Positions 7,842 through 16,064 of a stretch of DNA of 64,000 bases are shown piece by piece; the stretch's first letter is position 1, and every line of letters starts with the position of its first letter. The notes under the pieces were generated by a model. The model did not search any database. It saw nothing but the letters and a program-made list of their open reading frames with translations, and had not been told where the DNA came from. The translations under genes were made by a program, and so were the position numbers. The stretch comes from an uncultured Collinsella sp. (GTDB taxonomy: Bacteria > Actinomycetota > Coriobacteriia > Coriobacteriales > Coriobacteriaceae), in NCBI GenBank assembly GCA_902491345.1, contig CABUHI010000009.1, positions 1 to 64,000 of the forward strand, read 5' to 3'.

Positions 7842-9062
7842 CTAGTTCTCGTCCTCAAACATACCACCCGCGACGACCTCGTACATATGCTCGAGCTCCG
7901 AGCGGTCCATCAAAAGTGGAACGGGGTACAGGGGATTGGCCTCGGCATCGGCATGGGCCGCCATTTGCGGAATATCGGAGCGGCGAATACCCGAGACATA
8001 TTTGGGGATTCCCAGGGCCTCGTTCATGCGGTCGACCCAATCGATAAAGGCCTCGGCCGCAAGACTGTCCTGCGCGGTAGCCGGCGCAATGCCCGCCATG
8101 CGAGCAAGATCGGCAAGCTTGGGGGCGGCGGCGTCACCATAAGCGCGAAGCATGTGCGGCAGGATGATCGCGTTGGCCAAACCGTGCGGAATTCCGTATC
8201 GGCCGCCTAGACTGTGCGCGATGGCATGAACGTATCCAACATAGGAGCGCGTAAAGGCAACTCCCGCCTTATACGCCGCCGAAAGCATATTGCGACGCGC
8301 ACGCATGTCGTCGCCATGCTCATAGGCCTCGAGCAAATTGTCGTGGATGAGCTGCACCGCCTGTCGTGCCATCTTGCGCGTATAGGGCGTGGTGCTTCGC
8401 CCGATAAAGGCCTCGACGGCATGCGTCAGGGCGTCCATACCCGTCTGCCCCGTAATGGAGGCGGGCAGACCGCGCGTAAACTCGGGGTCGTGGACTGCAA
8501 AACGCGGGATGAGCACAAAGTCGTTAATGGGGTATTTGTAGTGCGTCTCGTCATCGGTAATTACCGCCGCAAGCGTGACTTCGCTTCCCGTACCGGCGGT
8601 AGTGGGAACGGCGATGAGCAGCGGCAGGCGACGATGAACCCGCAGCAGGCCGCGCATCTTGTTGATGGGCTTGTTTGGCTGCGCAATACGTGCGCCCACG
8701 CCCTTGGCGCAGTCCATGGCTGATCCTCCGCCAAAGCCGATAATGGCCCGGCAGGCACTCTCTCGATACAGGGACGCCGCTTCCTCCACATTCGAGACCG
8801 TGGGGTTCGCACGCGTTTCGGCATAGACCGTAACGCCAATCCCCTGAGCCGTAAGCGCACGCTCGAGTGATGCCGTGAGTCCCAAACGTGCAATACCAGG
8901 GTCTGTCACGATAAGGACCTTCTGGATCGAGCGCTTTTGAAGCACCGCGGGCACATCCTCGGCATGCTCTAAAATGCGCGGCTCGGTATAGGGCAGGATC
9001 GGCAATGCAATGCGAAAAACCGTCTGATATGTTCGGCACCAGGCACGACGGGCTAGATGCAT
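7842..9062 (-). CDS. Iron-containing alcohol dehydrogenase
   Basis: This is a 406-residue group III (Fe-dependent) alcohol dehydrogenase. The NAD-binding motif GGGSAMDCAKG, the TTAGTGSEVT block and the metal-ligand region HAIAHSLGGRYGIPHG are present. The frame stays open to 9143, but AAGGAG lies nine bases before ATG 9062, giving the start MHLARRAW. The N-terminal 30 residues before the dehydrogenase fold are slightly long. It is the first gene of an operon with the aldehyde dehydrogenase and diverges from rubrerythrin. Probable fermentative alcohol metabolism. Confidence 0.9.
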   Translation of the reverse strand: MHLARRAWCRTYQTVFRIALPILPYTEPRILEHAEDVPAVLQKRSIQKVLIVTDPGIARLGLTASLERALTAQGIGVTVYAETRANPTVSNVEEAASLYRESACRAIIGFGGGSAMDCAKGVGARIAQPNKPINKMRGLLRVHRRLPLLIAVPTTAGTGSEVTLAAVITDDETHYKYPINDFVLIPRFAVHDPEFTRGLPASITGQTGMDALTHAVEAFIGRSTTPYTRKMARQAVQLIHDNLLEAYEHGDDMRARRNMLSAAYKAGVAFTRSYVGYVHAIAHSLGGRYGIPHGLANAIILPHMLRAYGDAAAPKLADLARMAGIAPATAQDSLAAEAFIDWVDRMNEALGIPKYVSGIRRSDIPQMAAHADAEANPLYPVPLLMDRSELEHMYEVVAGGMFEDEN

Positions 9063-9252
9063 AAAGGAAACTCCTTCATTTGTTGATAGGTCAACATTTG
9101 CTCGCCCGATTGTACTCAGCAAAAATCGCAGACGGCCTCCCAATCGTTAATCAATCAACATCTTCATATCTCGAAATTGTTTTATTAAAAATCATTCCTA
9201 ATAGGCTTCACATTTGGTTGCATTTATGGATAATAGAACTCGTCAAGACGCA

Positions 9253-9283
9253 CGTCCGGAGAGGGCCCTTACGGGACCGGACG
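9253..9283 (+). promoter_or_regulatory. 5' leader hairpin of rubrerythrin
   Basis: A perfect stem CGTCCGG / CCGGACG with GC-rich inner pairing sits about 35 bases before the rubrerythrin start. It could stabilise the message. The AT-rich stretch at 9170-9215 upstream is the likely promoter region. I could not confirm a PerR or Fur box. Confidence 0.35.
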
Positions 9284-9318
9284 AGCGCACAATCGCCATC
9301 GATCGAAAGGATCGAATC

Positions 9319-9879
9319 ATGAAGTTTGTTTGCCCCGTTTGCGGTTATGTGGAAGAGTTCGACGGCGACCAGCTGCCCGAGGACTTCAAGTGCCCCCAGT
9401 GCGGCGTTCCCGGTTCTCGTTTCCTGAAGCAGGAGGAGGGCCAGCTCGAGTGGGCTGCCGAGCACGTCGTGGGCGTCGCCAAGATGGAGGGCGTCTCCGA
9501 GGACATCGTTGCCGACCTGCGCGCCAACTTTGAGGGCGAGTGCTCCGAGGTCGGTATGTACCTAGCCATGGCGCGCGTCGCTCATCGCGAGGGCTATCCC
9601 GAGATCGGCCTGTACTGGGAGAAGGCTGCCCACGAGGAGGCCGAGCACGCTGCCAAGTTCGCTGAGCTCCTGGGCGAGGTCGTGACCGACTCCACCAAGA
9701 AGAACCTCGAGATGCGCGTTGAGGCTGAGAACGGCGCCACCGCCGGCAAGACTGATCTTGCCAAGCGCGCCAAGGCCGCTGGTCTCGATGCCATTCACGA
9801 CACCGTGCACGAGATGGCTCGCGACGAGGCCCGCCACGGCAAGGCTTTCGCCGGCCTGCTCAAGCGCTACTTTGGCTAA
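9319..9879 (+). CDS. Reverse rubrerythrin
   Basis: The 186-residue protein starts with a rubredoxin-type iron site: CPVCGYVEEF and CPQCGVPGSRF (residues about 4-35). A four-helix ferritin-like diiron domain follows, with ExxH-type ligands (EAEHAAKF, ARHGKAF). The rubredoxin module lies at the N-terminus, the opposite of classical rubrerythrin, which defines reverse rubrerythrins. These act as NADH-linked peroxidases or oxidases protecting anaerobes. GAAAGGA precedes ATG 9319. The open frame reaches further upstream but into AT-rich promoter sequence. It is monocistronic with its own terminator. Confidence 0.93.
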   Translation: MKFVCPVCGYVEEFDGDQLPEDFKCPQCGVPGSRFLKQEEGQLEWAAEHVVGVAKMEGVSEDIVADLRANFEGECSEVGMYLAMARVAHREGYPEIGLYWEKAAHEEAEHAAKFAELLGEVVTDSTKKNLEMRVEAENGATAGKTDLAKRAKAAGLDAIHDTVHEMARDEARHGKAFAGLLKRYFG

Positions 9880-9913
9880 GCCAACCACTTGAGACATAAC
9901 CTCTAACTCGATG

Positions 9914-9943
9914 AGGCCCGGACCGCATGGTTCGGGCCTTTTT
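9914..9943 (+). terminator. Terminator after rubrerythrin
   Basis: AGGCCCGgACC-GCAT-GGTtCGGGCCT followed by TTTT, 34 bases after the stop. Confidence 0.88.
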
Positions 9944-10011
9944 CGTGCCTCACGAACTTGTTAACTCCTTGAAATAGGACCACCTTAGGCATCGGATTCT
10001 CGTCAAAAAAT

Positions 10012-10131
10012 AAGTGAGTAGACTTTTTGGAACTTGCCGAGCAGGCCATCCATATTGCTTTATAAAGTCGCAGGTAAATGACTTGTTGCAAAAACGGCCT
10101 GGTCGCCAAAGTGTCAAAAGTCTACTCACTT
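10012..10131. repeat. 120-bp imperfect palindromic repeat, copy 2
   Basis: The unit begins AAGTGAGTAGACTTTTT and ends AAAAGTCTACTCACTT. Beyond these perfect ends the palindrome continues imperfectly for about 37 bases on each side: GGAACTTGCCGAGCAGGCC on the left resembles the complement of the right arm, GACACTTTGGCGACCAGGCC. A centre of about 45 bases does not pair. It aligns almost without gaps with copy 3. The right end carries the last codons and stop of the gene at 10122-11249. Confidence 0.9.
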
Positions 10132-11249
10132 AGAACCGCAGCCGTCCACGATCGAGCTGTTTTGTGTCTAACGGGCATCTTTCCGTCGATTACTCCCAAT
10201 TTTGTCCAGTCAACAAATAGTTCAGACCTGAGTAATGCCTCAGCCCTTTGCTCATCCGGGCTTTTATCACGATATTCAGCATCGAGCATCCTGCATACGG
10301 CCTTAACGATCGCACGGAATCTATCCTCATCGGATATCTGTCTGTGTGTCAGGAGAAGTACATCGTAGCCCATGGCCTGAAGGGCCGTCATGCGGTCAGC
10401 GTCACGCAAGCCATCCCCTGCGCGTCCGTGCGAGGCCTTTCCCTGACATTCAATGGCCACCTGTCGTCTGCCGTCCGGCGAAGACAGAAGTAGATCGATA
10501 TACACACGGGACTTTCCCGCAATCGCTCGAGCACTTGTGCCTAACGTCACTTCGACATTGAGCTCTATGCCGCAAAACCCTTCGCCTCCCAGGGCTCGCG
10601 GCAGTCCAAGCAACAAATACGCCTCGACCTCAAAAGGCGACGCGGCACCCAATGGAACGAGTTGTGATACCGCCATAAATCTATTGCCGTAACGCATCCC
10701 GCAAACATCTGAACAAAAACGGTCAAGGTCTCCGCCCAAAACCAAAGCGTCTCGACGCCATAAATTTGAGGCGGTGCCGTCCTCGGACGGGCAGCGCACC
10801 CAACCGAACGTTGTCGAAATCGCACCTGAATCAATTGCACGCCTAAGCTCCGCCTCAAGTGCCGCCGGCAGAGCGCACACCGCAAACAAGCCACACATCT
10901 CCGCCAATACCAAAAGAAGCTGAAGATCCGTCAGATGCCGCGACATGATGAATGCCGTCAGCAGAGGAGACGTAACCAAAAACCCATGCTCCGTTTCCAG
11001 CACGGATTCCCTGGGGAGCTCACCAAGAAACAGCCGCTGCCTAATGCTGGCAGGACAAGTCCGTTTGTTTCTCGTCCGAACCAATGTATACAACGGAAAA
11101 CCGAGCGCGACCGCAGCCGTCGGGTTGCGGGCGAGATCATATCGCTGCCGGTCTTCTTCCGGTCGTGGAAGCGGCGGACACAGAGCGCGGACCTGAGGGG
11201 GCAAACGCCAGTACCTAAAAGCCGATATGTCACAAAGTAGATCTTTCAT
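10122..11249 (-). CDS. AbiEi-like / DUF559-type PD-(D/E)XK protein
   Basis: The 375-residue protein has an N-terminal part with PLYTLVRT and GFLVTSPLLTAF, reminiscent of AbiEi-type antitoxin domains (leader to 'TSPLxTA'). The C-terminal part reads like a Vsr/DUF559 endonuclease fold: VYIDLLL then VAIECQGKASHG, a D...ExQGK pattern, and then GYDVLLLTHRQI. Nuclease activity is inferred, not shown. ATG 11249 and GTG 11255 are both possible starts, and neither has a good ribosome site. The stop and the last Ser-Glu codons come from repeat copy 2, and copy 3 lies upstream, so the gene is bracketed by repeats like a cassette. Signs are consistent with an accessory, possibly defensive, gene. Confidence 0.65.
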   Translation of the reverse strand: MKDLLCDISAFRYWRLPPQVRALCPPLPRPEEDRQRYDLARNPTAAVALGFPLYTLVRTRNKRTCPASIRQRLFLGELPRESVLETEHGFLVTSPLLTAFIMSRHLTDLQLLLVLAEMCGLFAVCALPAALEAELRRAIDSGAISTTFGWVRCPSEDGTASNLWRRDALVLGGDLDRFCSDVCGMRYGNRFMAVSQLVPLGAASPFEVEAYLLLGLPRALGGEGFCGIELNVEVTLGTSARAIAGKSRVYIDLLLSSPDGRRQVAIECQGKASHGRAGDGLRDADRMTALQAMGYDVLLLTHRQISDEDRFRAIVKAVCRMLDAEYRDKSPDEQRAEALLRSELFVDWTKLGVIDGKMPVRHKTARSWTAAVLSE

Positions 11250-11433
11250 AGGCACAGGAAAACACGAATTTCAACCCAGTCAGTCACGCATTGGCGCGAA
11301 CGCGCCAAAAATGGTGCCGAACGGACTGCCAAGTTTTCAACAGCCCTCCCCAACTGGCCAAAAGCTTGCCGAGAGCTGGACGAAGTTCTGTTGAAAACCC
11401 CATTTTTTTTCTCATGCAGAAGCTTTGCGCGAC

Positions 11434-11552
11434 AAGTGAGTAGACTTTTTTGAACATCCCGAGCAGCCCGGTCATCCTGCTTTTCAAAACCGCAGGTAGA
11501 TAGCTTGTTACAAAACTGCCTGGTCGCCAAAGTTCCAAAAGCCTACTCACTT
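11434..11552. repeat. 120-bp imperfect palindromic repeat, copy 3
   Basis: The unit begins AAGTGAGTAGACTTTTT and ends CCTACTCACTT. It is one base shorter than copy 2 and shares internal blocks CCGAGCAG, CCGCAGGTA, CTTGTTACAAAA and CTGGTCGCCAAAG. One arm carries a T-to-C change (GCCTACTC). The right end supplies the final codons and stop of pdxR. Confidence 0.9.
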
Positions 11553-12982
11553 AGGTTGCAGAGTGCTCCCATTAGCTGCGATTCCAAGGTATTTAGCGCT
11601 TTTGGACTCAAATCGTCATACTGAACAAGAATTTGACTTGAGTTTTCAGGGACAGATGCGCCATCGGCACACCAATAACAGTCACTGATATCGACAAAAG
11701 GGATACTCGAGCGCGTGAGGGCCCGCACAAAAGAGCTTCCGCCCGCTCCACGCTCCGCAACCACGATACAGTAAAGGCCCGCGTCTGCATGCTCGATCGA
11801 GACCTCTCCTGCCGGAAATACCTTCCGCACAAGCGCCATCAGGCCATCACGCGCCTCGCGAGCACGAACGCGCACGCGGTTCACATGTCGCTCGTAATCA
11901 CCCGATTCCAGCAAACGCGCCAAAGCGACCTGATCAGCAGAGCTCACCGACGAGGCGTAGAAACCAAGGTTGCGCCTAAACCGCTCCATTAACTCATCGG
12001 GCAACACCATGTACGCCAAACGCAACGCCGATGAAAGGCTCTTCGAAAACGTGTTGGTGTAGATAACCGACTGGGCGGCATCGATCGACGCGAGCGCGGG
12101 AATCGGCTTCCCGGCAAGGCGAAACTCACAATCAAAGTCATCTTCGATGAGATACCGACCTGGTCGCTCGGCGGCCCAGCTCAGAAGCGCATAGCGATGC
12201 GCAATGCTCGTCACAAGGCCGGTCGGATACTGATGGGACGGCATCAGGTGAAGGACATCGGTCCCGCTTTTCTGCAGAGTGCTCAAGTCCACGCCCTCGT
12301 CATCCAACGGGATATGTCGAACTTTGCAGCCCATAGCCTGATAGATACGCGTCAGACGCAAATAGCCCGGGTCCTCAACGGCATACACCTTGTCGGCTCC
12401 AAGCAACTGAACCAACATGGTATCGAGCAGCTGGGCGCCTGCACCGATAACAATGTTGTTGGGGTCGACATTCATGCCCCTTGTCCCACGCAGATGGTGA
12501 GCAATTGCGCGTCGCAGCCGAGCGGTGCCCTGCGCCGGTGCGGGCGAAAAGATTTCGCGCTCATCTTCGGATGCCAGCGTCGCCCGTAGTGCGCTTTGCC
12601 AAAGCCGCGCCGCCTCCAAAGCGGAAGGAGAAAGTGCATCGAACAGCTCGACCTGTCCGTTGACATCATGCGCGCTGAGGCCCACAGAGACGGTATCTCG
12701 GTCGATGCCCTGCGAAGCCAAAGGCAAAACCGGTGCATCCGGAAGCTTGCAAGCGTAGTAGCCACGACGCGGCATTGAGCAAATATAGCCCTCGGCAAGT
12801 AACTGGCTATATGCATTCTCGATGGTAATGACACTGATTCCCAGATGACTGGCAAAGGCGCGCTTAGACGGAAGATGCTCCCCCGCCACAATACGTCCAG
12901 CAACAATATCATCTCGAATTTGCTGGTAAACATACTCATAAAGCGATGCTTCGCCGCGTTTTTCCAAATTGTAGTCAAGCAT
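11543..12982 (-). CDS. pdxR: MocR/GntR-type regulator, PdxR
   Basis: The 479-residue protein fuses an N-terminal GntR winged helix (about residues 10-75: DDIVAGRIVAGEHLPSKRAF, then HLGISVITIENAY) to a class I aminotransferase-like domain with the PLP lysine in NTFSKSLSSALR. MocR regulators of this form bind PLP. The gene is divergent from pdxS, which is the classic arrangement for PdxR controlling pdxST. AGGTGG lies about 10 bases before ATG 12982. The open frame also allows 13015. The protein ends NLSE, with Ser-Glu and the stop encoded inside repeat copy 3. Confidence 0.88.
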   Translation of the reverse strand: MLDYNLEKRGEASLYEYVYQQIRDDIVAGRIVAGEHLPSKRAFASHLGISVITIENAYSQLLAEGYICSMPRRGYYACKLPDAPVLPLASQGIDRDTVSVGLSAHDVNGQVELFDALSPSALEAARLWQSALRATLASEDEREIFSPAPAQGTARLRRAIAHHLRGTRGMNVDPNNIVIGAGAQLLDTMLVQLLGADKVYAVEDPGYLRLTRIYQAMGCKVRHIPLDDEGVDLSTLQKSGTDVLHLMPSHQYPTGLVTSIAHRYALLSWAAERPGRYLIEDDFDCEFRLAGKPIPALASIDAAQSVIYTNTFSKSLSSALRLAYMVLPDELMERFRRNLGFYASSVSSADQVALARLLESGDYERHVNRVRVRAREARDGLMALVRKVFPAGEVSIEHADAGLYCIVVAERGAGGSSFVRALTRSSIPFVDISDCYWCADGASVPENSSQILVQYDDLSPKALNTLESQLMGALCNLSE

Positions 12983-13127
12983 GAGTTTGCCACCTGACCT
13001 TATCGAGCTGTTCAATCTGGTATTAGGCTGACATTATTATTATCTCGAAAACTGAGTATTTTGCCATACCCAGCTCCCCGATAGGATGTTCCGTCAAGCA
13101 ATGCACATGCCAACCAAGGGAGCAACC
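12983..13127. promoter_or_regulatory. pdxR-pdxS divergent promoter region
   Basis: The 145-base gap is AT-rich around 13013-13060 (ATTAGGCTGACATTATTATT) and should hold both promoters and the PdxR sites. I see no unambiguous direct repeats, so the operator is not pinned down. Confidence 0.5.
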
Positions 13128-14018
13128 ATGGCAGAACAGACCAGCAAGGCCGATCGCGTCAAACTCAATCGCGAACTCGCGCAGATGCTCAAGGGCGGCG
13201 TCATCATGGACGTCACCACGCCCGAGCAGGCACGCATCGCCGAGGAGGCAGGCGCCTGCGCCGTCATGGCACTCGAGCGCATCCCGGCCGACATCCGCGC
13301 CGCAGGCGGCGTCTCGCGCATGAGCGACCCCAAGATGATCAAGGGCATCCAAGAGGCCGTCTCCATCCCCGTCATGGCCAAGTGCCGCATCGGTCACATT
13401 GTCGAGGCGCAGGTCCTGCAGGCCATCGAGATCGATTACATCGACGAGTCCGAGGTTCTCTCCCCCGCCGATGACGTCTATCACATCGACAAGACCCAGT
13501 TTGACGTGCCGTTTGTCTGCGGCGCCCGCGATCTGGGCGAGGCGTTGCGCCGTGTTGCCGAGGGCGCCACTATGATTCGCACCAAGGGTGAGCCGGGTAC
13601 GGGCGACGTCGTTCAGGCCGTGCGTCACATGCGCAAGATCCAAAAGCAGATCCGCGACGTTGTTGCCCTGCGCGACGACGAGCTCTTTGAGGCAGCCAAG
13701 CAACTGCAGGTTCCGGTCGAGCTGGTACGCGAGGTCCATGCCACGGGCAAGCTTCCCGTCGTGAACTTTGCCGCCGGCGGCGTAGCGACCCCGGCCGATG
13801 CCGCGCTGATGATGCAGCTGGGTGCCGAGGGCGTCTTTGTCGGCTCGGGCATCTTTAAGAGCGGCGACCCCGCCAAGCGCGCCGCTGCCATCGTTAAGGC
13901 CGTGGCAAACTTCACCGATGCCAGGCTCATCGCCGAGCTTTCGGAGGACCTGGGCGAGGCCATGGTGGGCATTATCGCCGACGAAATCGAGATTATCATG
14001 GAAGAGCGCGGGCGCTAG
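13128..14018 (+). CDS. pdxS: Pyridoxal 5'-phosphate synthase subunit PdxS
   Basis: The 296-residue synthase subunit of the DXP-independent vitamin B6 pathway joins ribose 5-phosphate, glyceraldehyde 3-phosphate and ammonia to give PLP. Signatures include MKGGVIMDV-like LKGGVIMDVT near the N-terminus, the catalytic-lysine segment PVMAKCRIGH and the phosphate loop TKGEPGTG. GGGAG lies six bases before ATG 13128. The frame is open to 13086, but the family length fits the later start. pdxT follows after 20 bases. Confidence 0.96.
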   Translation: MAEQTSKADRVKLNRELAQMLKGGVIMDVTTPEQARIAEEAGACAVMALERIPADIRAAGGVSRMSDPKMIKGIQEAVSIPVMAKCRIGHIVEAQVLQAIEIDYIDESEVLSPADDVYHIDKTQFDVPFVCGARDLGEALRRVAEGATMIRTKGEPGTGDVVQAVRHMRKIQKQIRDVVALRDDELFEAAKQLQVPVELVREVHATGKLPVVNFAAGGVATPADAALMMQLGAEGVFVGSGIFKSGDPAKRAAAIVKAVANFTDARLIAELSEDLGEAMVGIIADEIEIIMEERGR

Positions 14019-14038
14019 TCCAGCAGAAAGGATCGCAC

Positions 14039-14626
14039 ATGAGCGATTATGCAGACCAAACGGTTGCCGTGCTGGCGGTCCAAGGCGCTTTTGCCGAGCA
14101 CGAGGCAAGACTATTCGAGCTTGGCGCACACTGTATTGAGCTGAGGCAGGCGGCTGATTTGAAGCAGGACTTTGACCGTCTGGTACTTCCCGGCGGCGAG
14201 TCTACCGTTCAAGGGAAGCTGCTTGATGAGCTGGGCATGCTCGAGGAGCTTCGTGCCCGTATCGCTGAAGGTATGCCCGTCCTGGGCACCTGCGCCGGCT
14301 TGATTCTGCTGGCGCGCGACCTTGCCGCCCACGACGATAAGGGCACGCCGCGTTTGGCAACCATGGATGTACTTGTCGAGCGCAATGCCTACGGCAGGCA
14401 GCTCGGCAGCTTTCGAACCAAGGGGCAAATAGCCGGCATTGACGGTGAAGTGCCGCTGACGTTTATCCGCGCGCCCCGCATCGTCGAGGTCCACGGCGAC
14501 GCCAAGGCCTTAGCGAAAGTCGACGGTCGTATTGTCGCCGCCCGTCAGGGCAACCAGCTCGGCGTAACCTTCCACCCCGAACTCGACGACGACGTCCGCC
14601 TCCACGAGCTCTTCCTCCAAATGTAG
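14039..14626 (+). CDS. pdxT: Pyridoxal 5'-phosphate synthase glutaminase PdxT
   Basis: The 195-residue class I glutaminase supplies ammonia to PdxS. The LPGGEST motif, the nucleophile elbow GTCAGL with the catalytic cysteine, and the HPE dyad near the C-terminus (TFHPELDDD) are all present. AAAGGATCG precedes the ATG. It is co-transcribed with pdxS. Confidence 0.96.
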   Translation: MSDYADQTVAVLAVQGAFAEHEARLFELGAHCIELRQAADLKQDFDRLVLPGGESTVQGKLLDELGMLEELRARIAEGMPVLGTCAGLILLARDLAAHDDKGTPRLATMDVLVERNAYGRQLGSFRTKGQIAGIDGEVPLTFIRAPRIVEVHGDAKALAKVDGRIVAARQGNQLGVTFHPELDDDVRLHELFLQM

Positions 14627-14660
14627 GCAGAGTAGAAACGAGCGTGGATTTTCGGACACG

Positions 14661-14738
14661 CAACAAATGAGAGTGGATAATCTCCCACTTTGAGCTTGAA
14701 TGCAGGCTCAAACCGGGAGATCATTCACTCTTGTTCTA
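14661..14738. repeat. Long imperfect inverted repeat
   Basis: Arms AACAA...GAGTGGATAATCTCCC and GGGAGATCATTCACTCTTGTT pair with few mismatches. An inner stem TTTGAGC / GCTCAAA continues the hairpin. It lies after pdxT without a clear T-run, so it may be a terminator-like or mobile palindrome. Confidence 0.6.
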
Positions 14739-14740
14739 TG

Positions 14741-14818
14741 TAGTCGTTTAAGAACGTCCCCAATGACTACAAGGAGTGTCCCAAGCTGCCGGCAGAAAAG
14801 GAACGTCCCTAACTGCCG
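14741..14818. repeat. GGGACGTT-family repeat, copy A
   Basis: TAGTCGTTTAAGAACGTCCC continues as CAATGACTA, then AAGGAGTGTCCCAAGCTGCC, GGCAGAAAAGGAACGTCCCT and AACTGCCG. The second half recurs nearly exactly at 60970-61017, and bases 14750-14769 are the exact reverse complement of 60902-60921. The rest of the 374-base gap between 14627 and 15000 holds no gene. Confidence 0.75.
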
Positions 14819-14896
14819 CATCCGGAGCAAGACAACGCCGCAGGCAGAGGACGGACAGCGAGCGGGTCGCATTTGAGGCAAGGTGACGTGAAACGA

Positions 14897-14925
14897 AAGG
14901 GCGCTGACCTTCTGGTCGCGCCCTT
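14897..14925 (-). terminator. Probable terminator for the RGG protein gene
   Basis: The stem AAGGGCGC / GCGCCCTT has inner GACC/GGTC pairing. Read on the minus strand it is followed by TCGTTTC. A second perfect hairpin, GTTACGGCGTTT / AAACGCCGTAAC at 14974-15001, overlaps the stop codon. Confidence 0.6.
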
Positions 14926-15000
14926 GAAGTTGAACGTCAGATTGTCCAAATGCGGCCCGCGCAGCGTCGGCCCGTTACGGCGTTTGGTAAAACGCCGTAA

Positions 15001-15912
15001 CTAAAAACGGTTGCCGCGGAAGCCGCCGCCGTTGCGGCCGCCACGATCGCCACCGCGACCGCCACGGTCGTTACCACGGTTGCCGCCGAAGCCGCCACGG
15101 TTGCCACCGCGATCGCCGTAGCCACCACGGTTGCCGCCAAAGCTGCCGCGACCGCCACGGTCGCTGCCACGGTCACCAAAGCCGCCACGGCCGCCACGAT
15201 CGCCACCGCGGCCACCGCGGTCACCGCCACGGCCACCGCGATCGCCAAAGCCGCCGCGACCGCCACGGTCGCCGCCACGGCCACCGCGATCGTCACGACC
15301 GCCGCGAGGACCGCGGTCCTCGTCCAGGCCCATGGCGACGAGCGGAGCGATGACCTTATCGAGAGCGGCCATCAGCTCGGTGGCCTCCTCATAAGAAAGC
15401 TCAGGCAGGAGCTTCTCCTTCTTGTTGGCAAGCTCGACCAGGCCCTCAGCGGCATCCTCGGCAGCGAAGACAACGATCTTGCGCATATCGCCCTCGGCGT
15501 CGTCGATGCGGCCAACCAGATCGGCAGCCTCGGCCTCGGCCATCAGGCCATCGAGCTCACGAAGGCGCATGCCCAGCAGGTCGGACATTTCCTTCTGCTC
15601 CATCTTGGGCTTGAGGTCAAGGAGCTTGATGGCGCGCTCGATGTTCGCCATGCGCTCGGCCTTGGCCTCCTCCTCTTTGGAAATAGCAAAGCGACGGCTA
15701 CGCAGCAGGCGGGCGGCCTTCTGCATCTTGTCCATCAGCTCTTCGTCATCGTAATCAACGGCGGCCTCGACAACCTCGGCCTCCTCCTCGGCGGAAACCT
15801 CGTCAGCAGCCTCAACCTCGGCAGCTTCGGTCTCCACGGTCTCGACTGCCTCGACCTCGGCAGCCATGGTCTCGTTCTCGGTCTCGTTCATGATCTCTTC
15901 GTTCTCGGACAT
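15001..15912 (-). CDS. Acidic protein with C-terminal RGG repeats
   Basis: The 303-residue protein has three parts. Residues 1-55 are Glu/Ala/Val-rich and acidic. Residues about 56-200 look helical, with MEQKEMSDLLGMRLRELDGL resembling a small winged-helix or helical-hairpin module, but I cannot name the family. Residues about 203-303 are an arginine-glycine tail with repeated DRGG, RGGFGDRGG and FGGNRGG units. RGG tails bind RNA and drive condensate formation in eukaryotic proteins, so RNA binding is plausible but inferred. AAGGAG lies eight bases before the ATG. The gene is probably monocistronic. Confidence 0.8.
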   Translation of the reverse strand: MSENEEIMNETENETMAAEVEAVETVETEAAEVEAADEVSAEEEAEVVEAAVDYDDEELMDKMQKAARLLRSRRFAISKEEEAKAERMANIERAIKLLDLKPKMEQKEMSDLLGMRLRELDGLMAEAEAADLVGRIDDAEGDMRKIVVFAAEDAAEGLVELANKKEKLLPELSYEEATELMAALDKVIAPLVAMGLDEDRGPRGGRDDRGGRGGDRGGRGGFGDRGGRGGDRGGRGGDRGGRGGFGDRGSDRGGRGSFGGNRGGYGDRGGNRGGFGGNRGNDRGGRGGDRGGRNGGGFRGNRF

Positions 15913-16064
15913 GAGACTCCTTCTTGGCCCTCTCGGGCATCATCGCCCCATTCGCGGGGCCCGTCGCGCACTCTTTGCGCTTTAAACATTCATGCCTCTC
16001 GGCAAAACGTCCATTAGTTTATGGTGTTGCCATCCAATCTAGCTGCAGAATCTATGTGCACACA

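Noticed and set aside
13023..14129. 368-residue minus-strand frame over pdxS
   Set aside because: Shadow of pdxS, which has full conserved motifs.
15020..15320. Regular repeats suggesting a CRISPR or satellite array
   Set aside because: They are codon-level repeats (GGN, CGN) of the RGG tail, in frame with one protein and without unique spacers.
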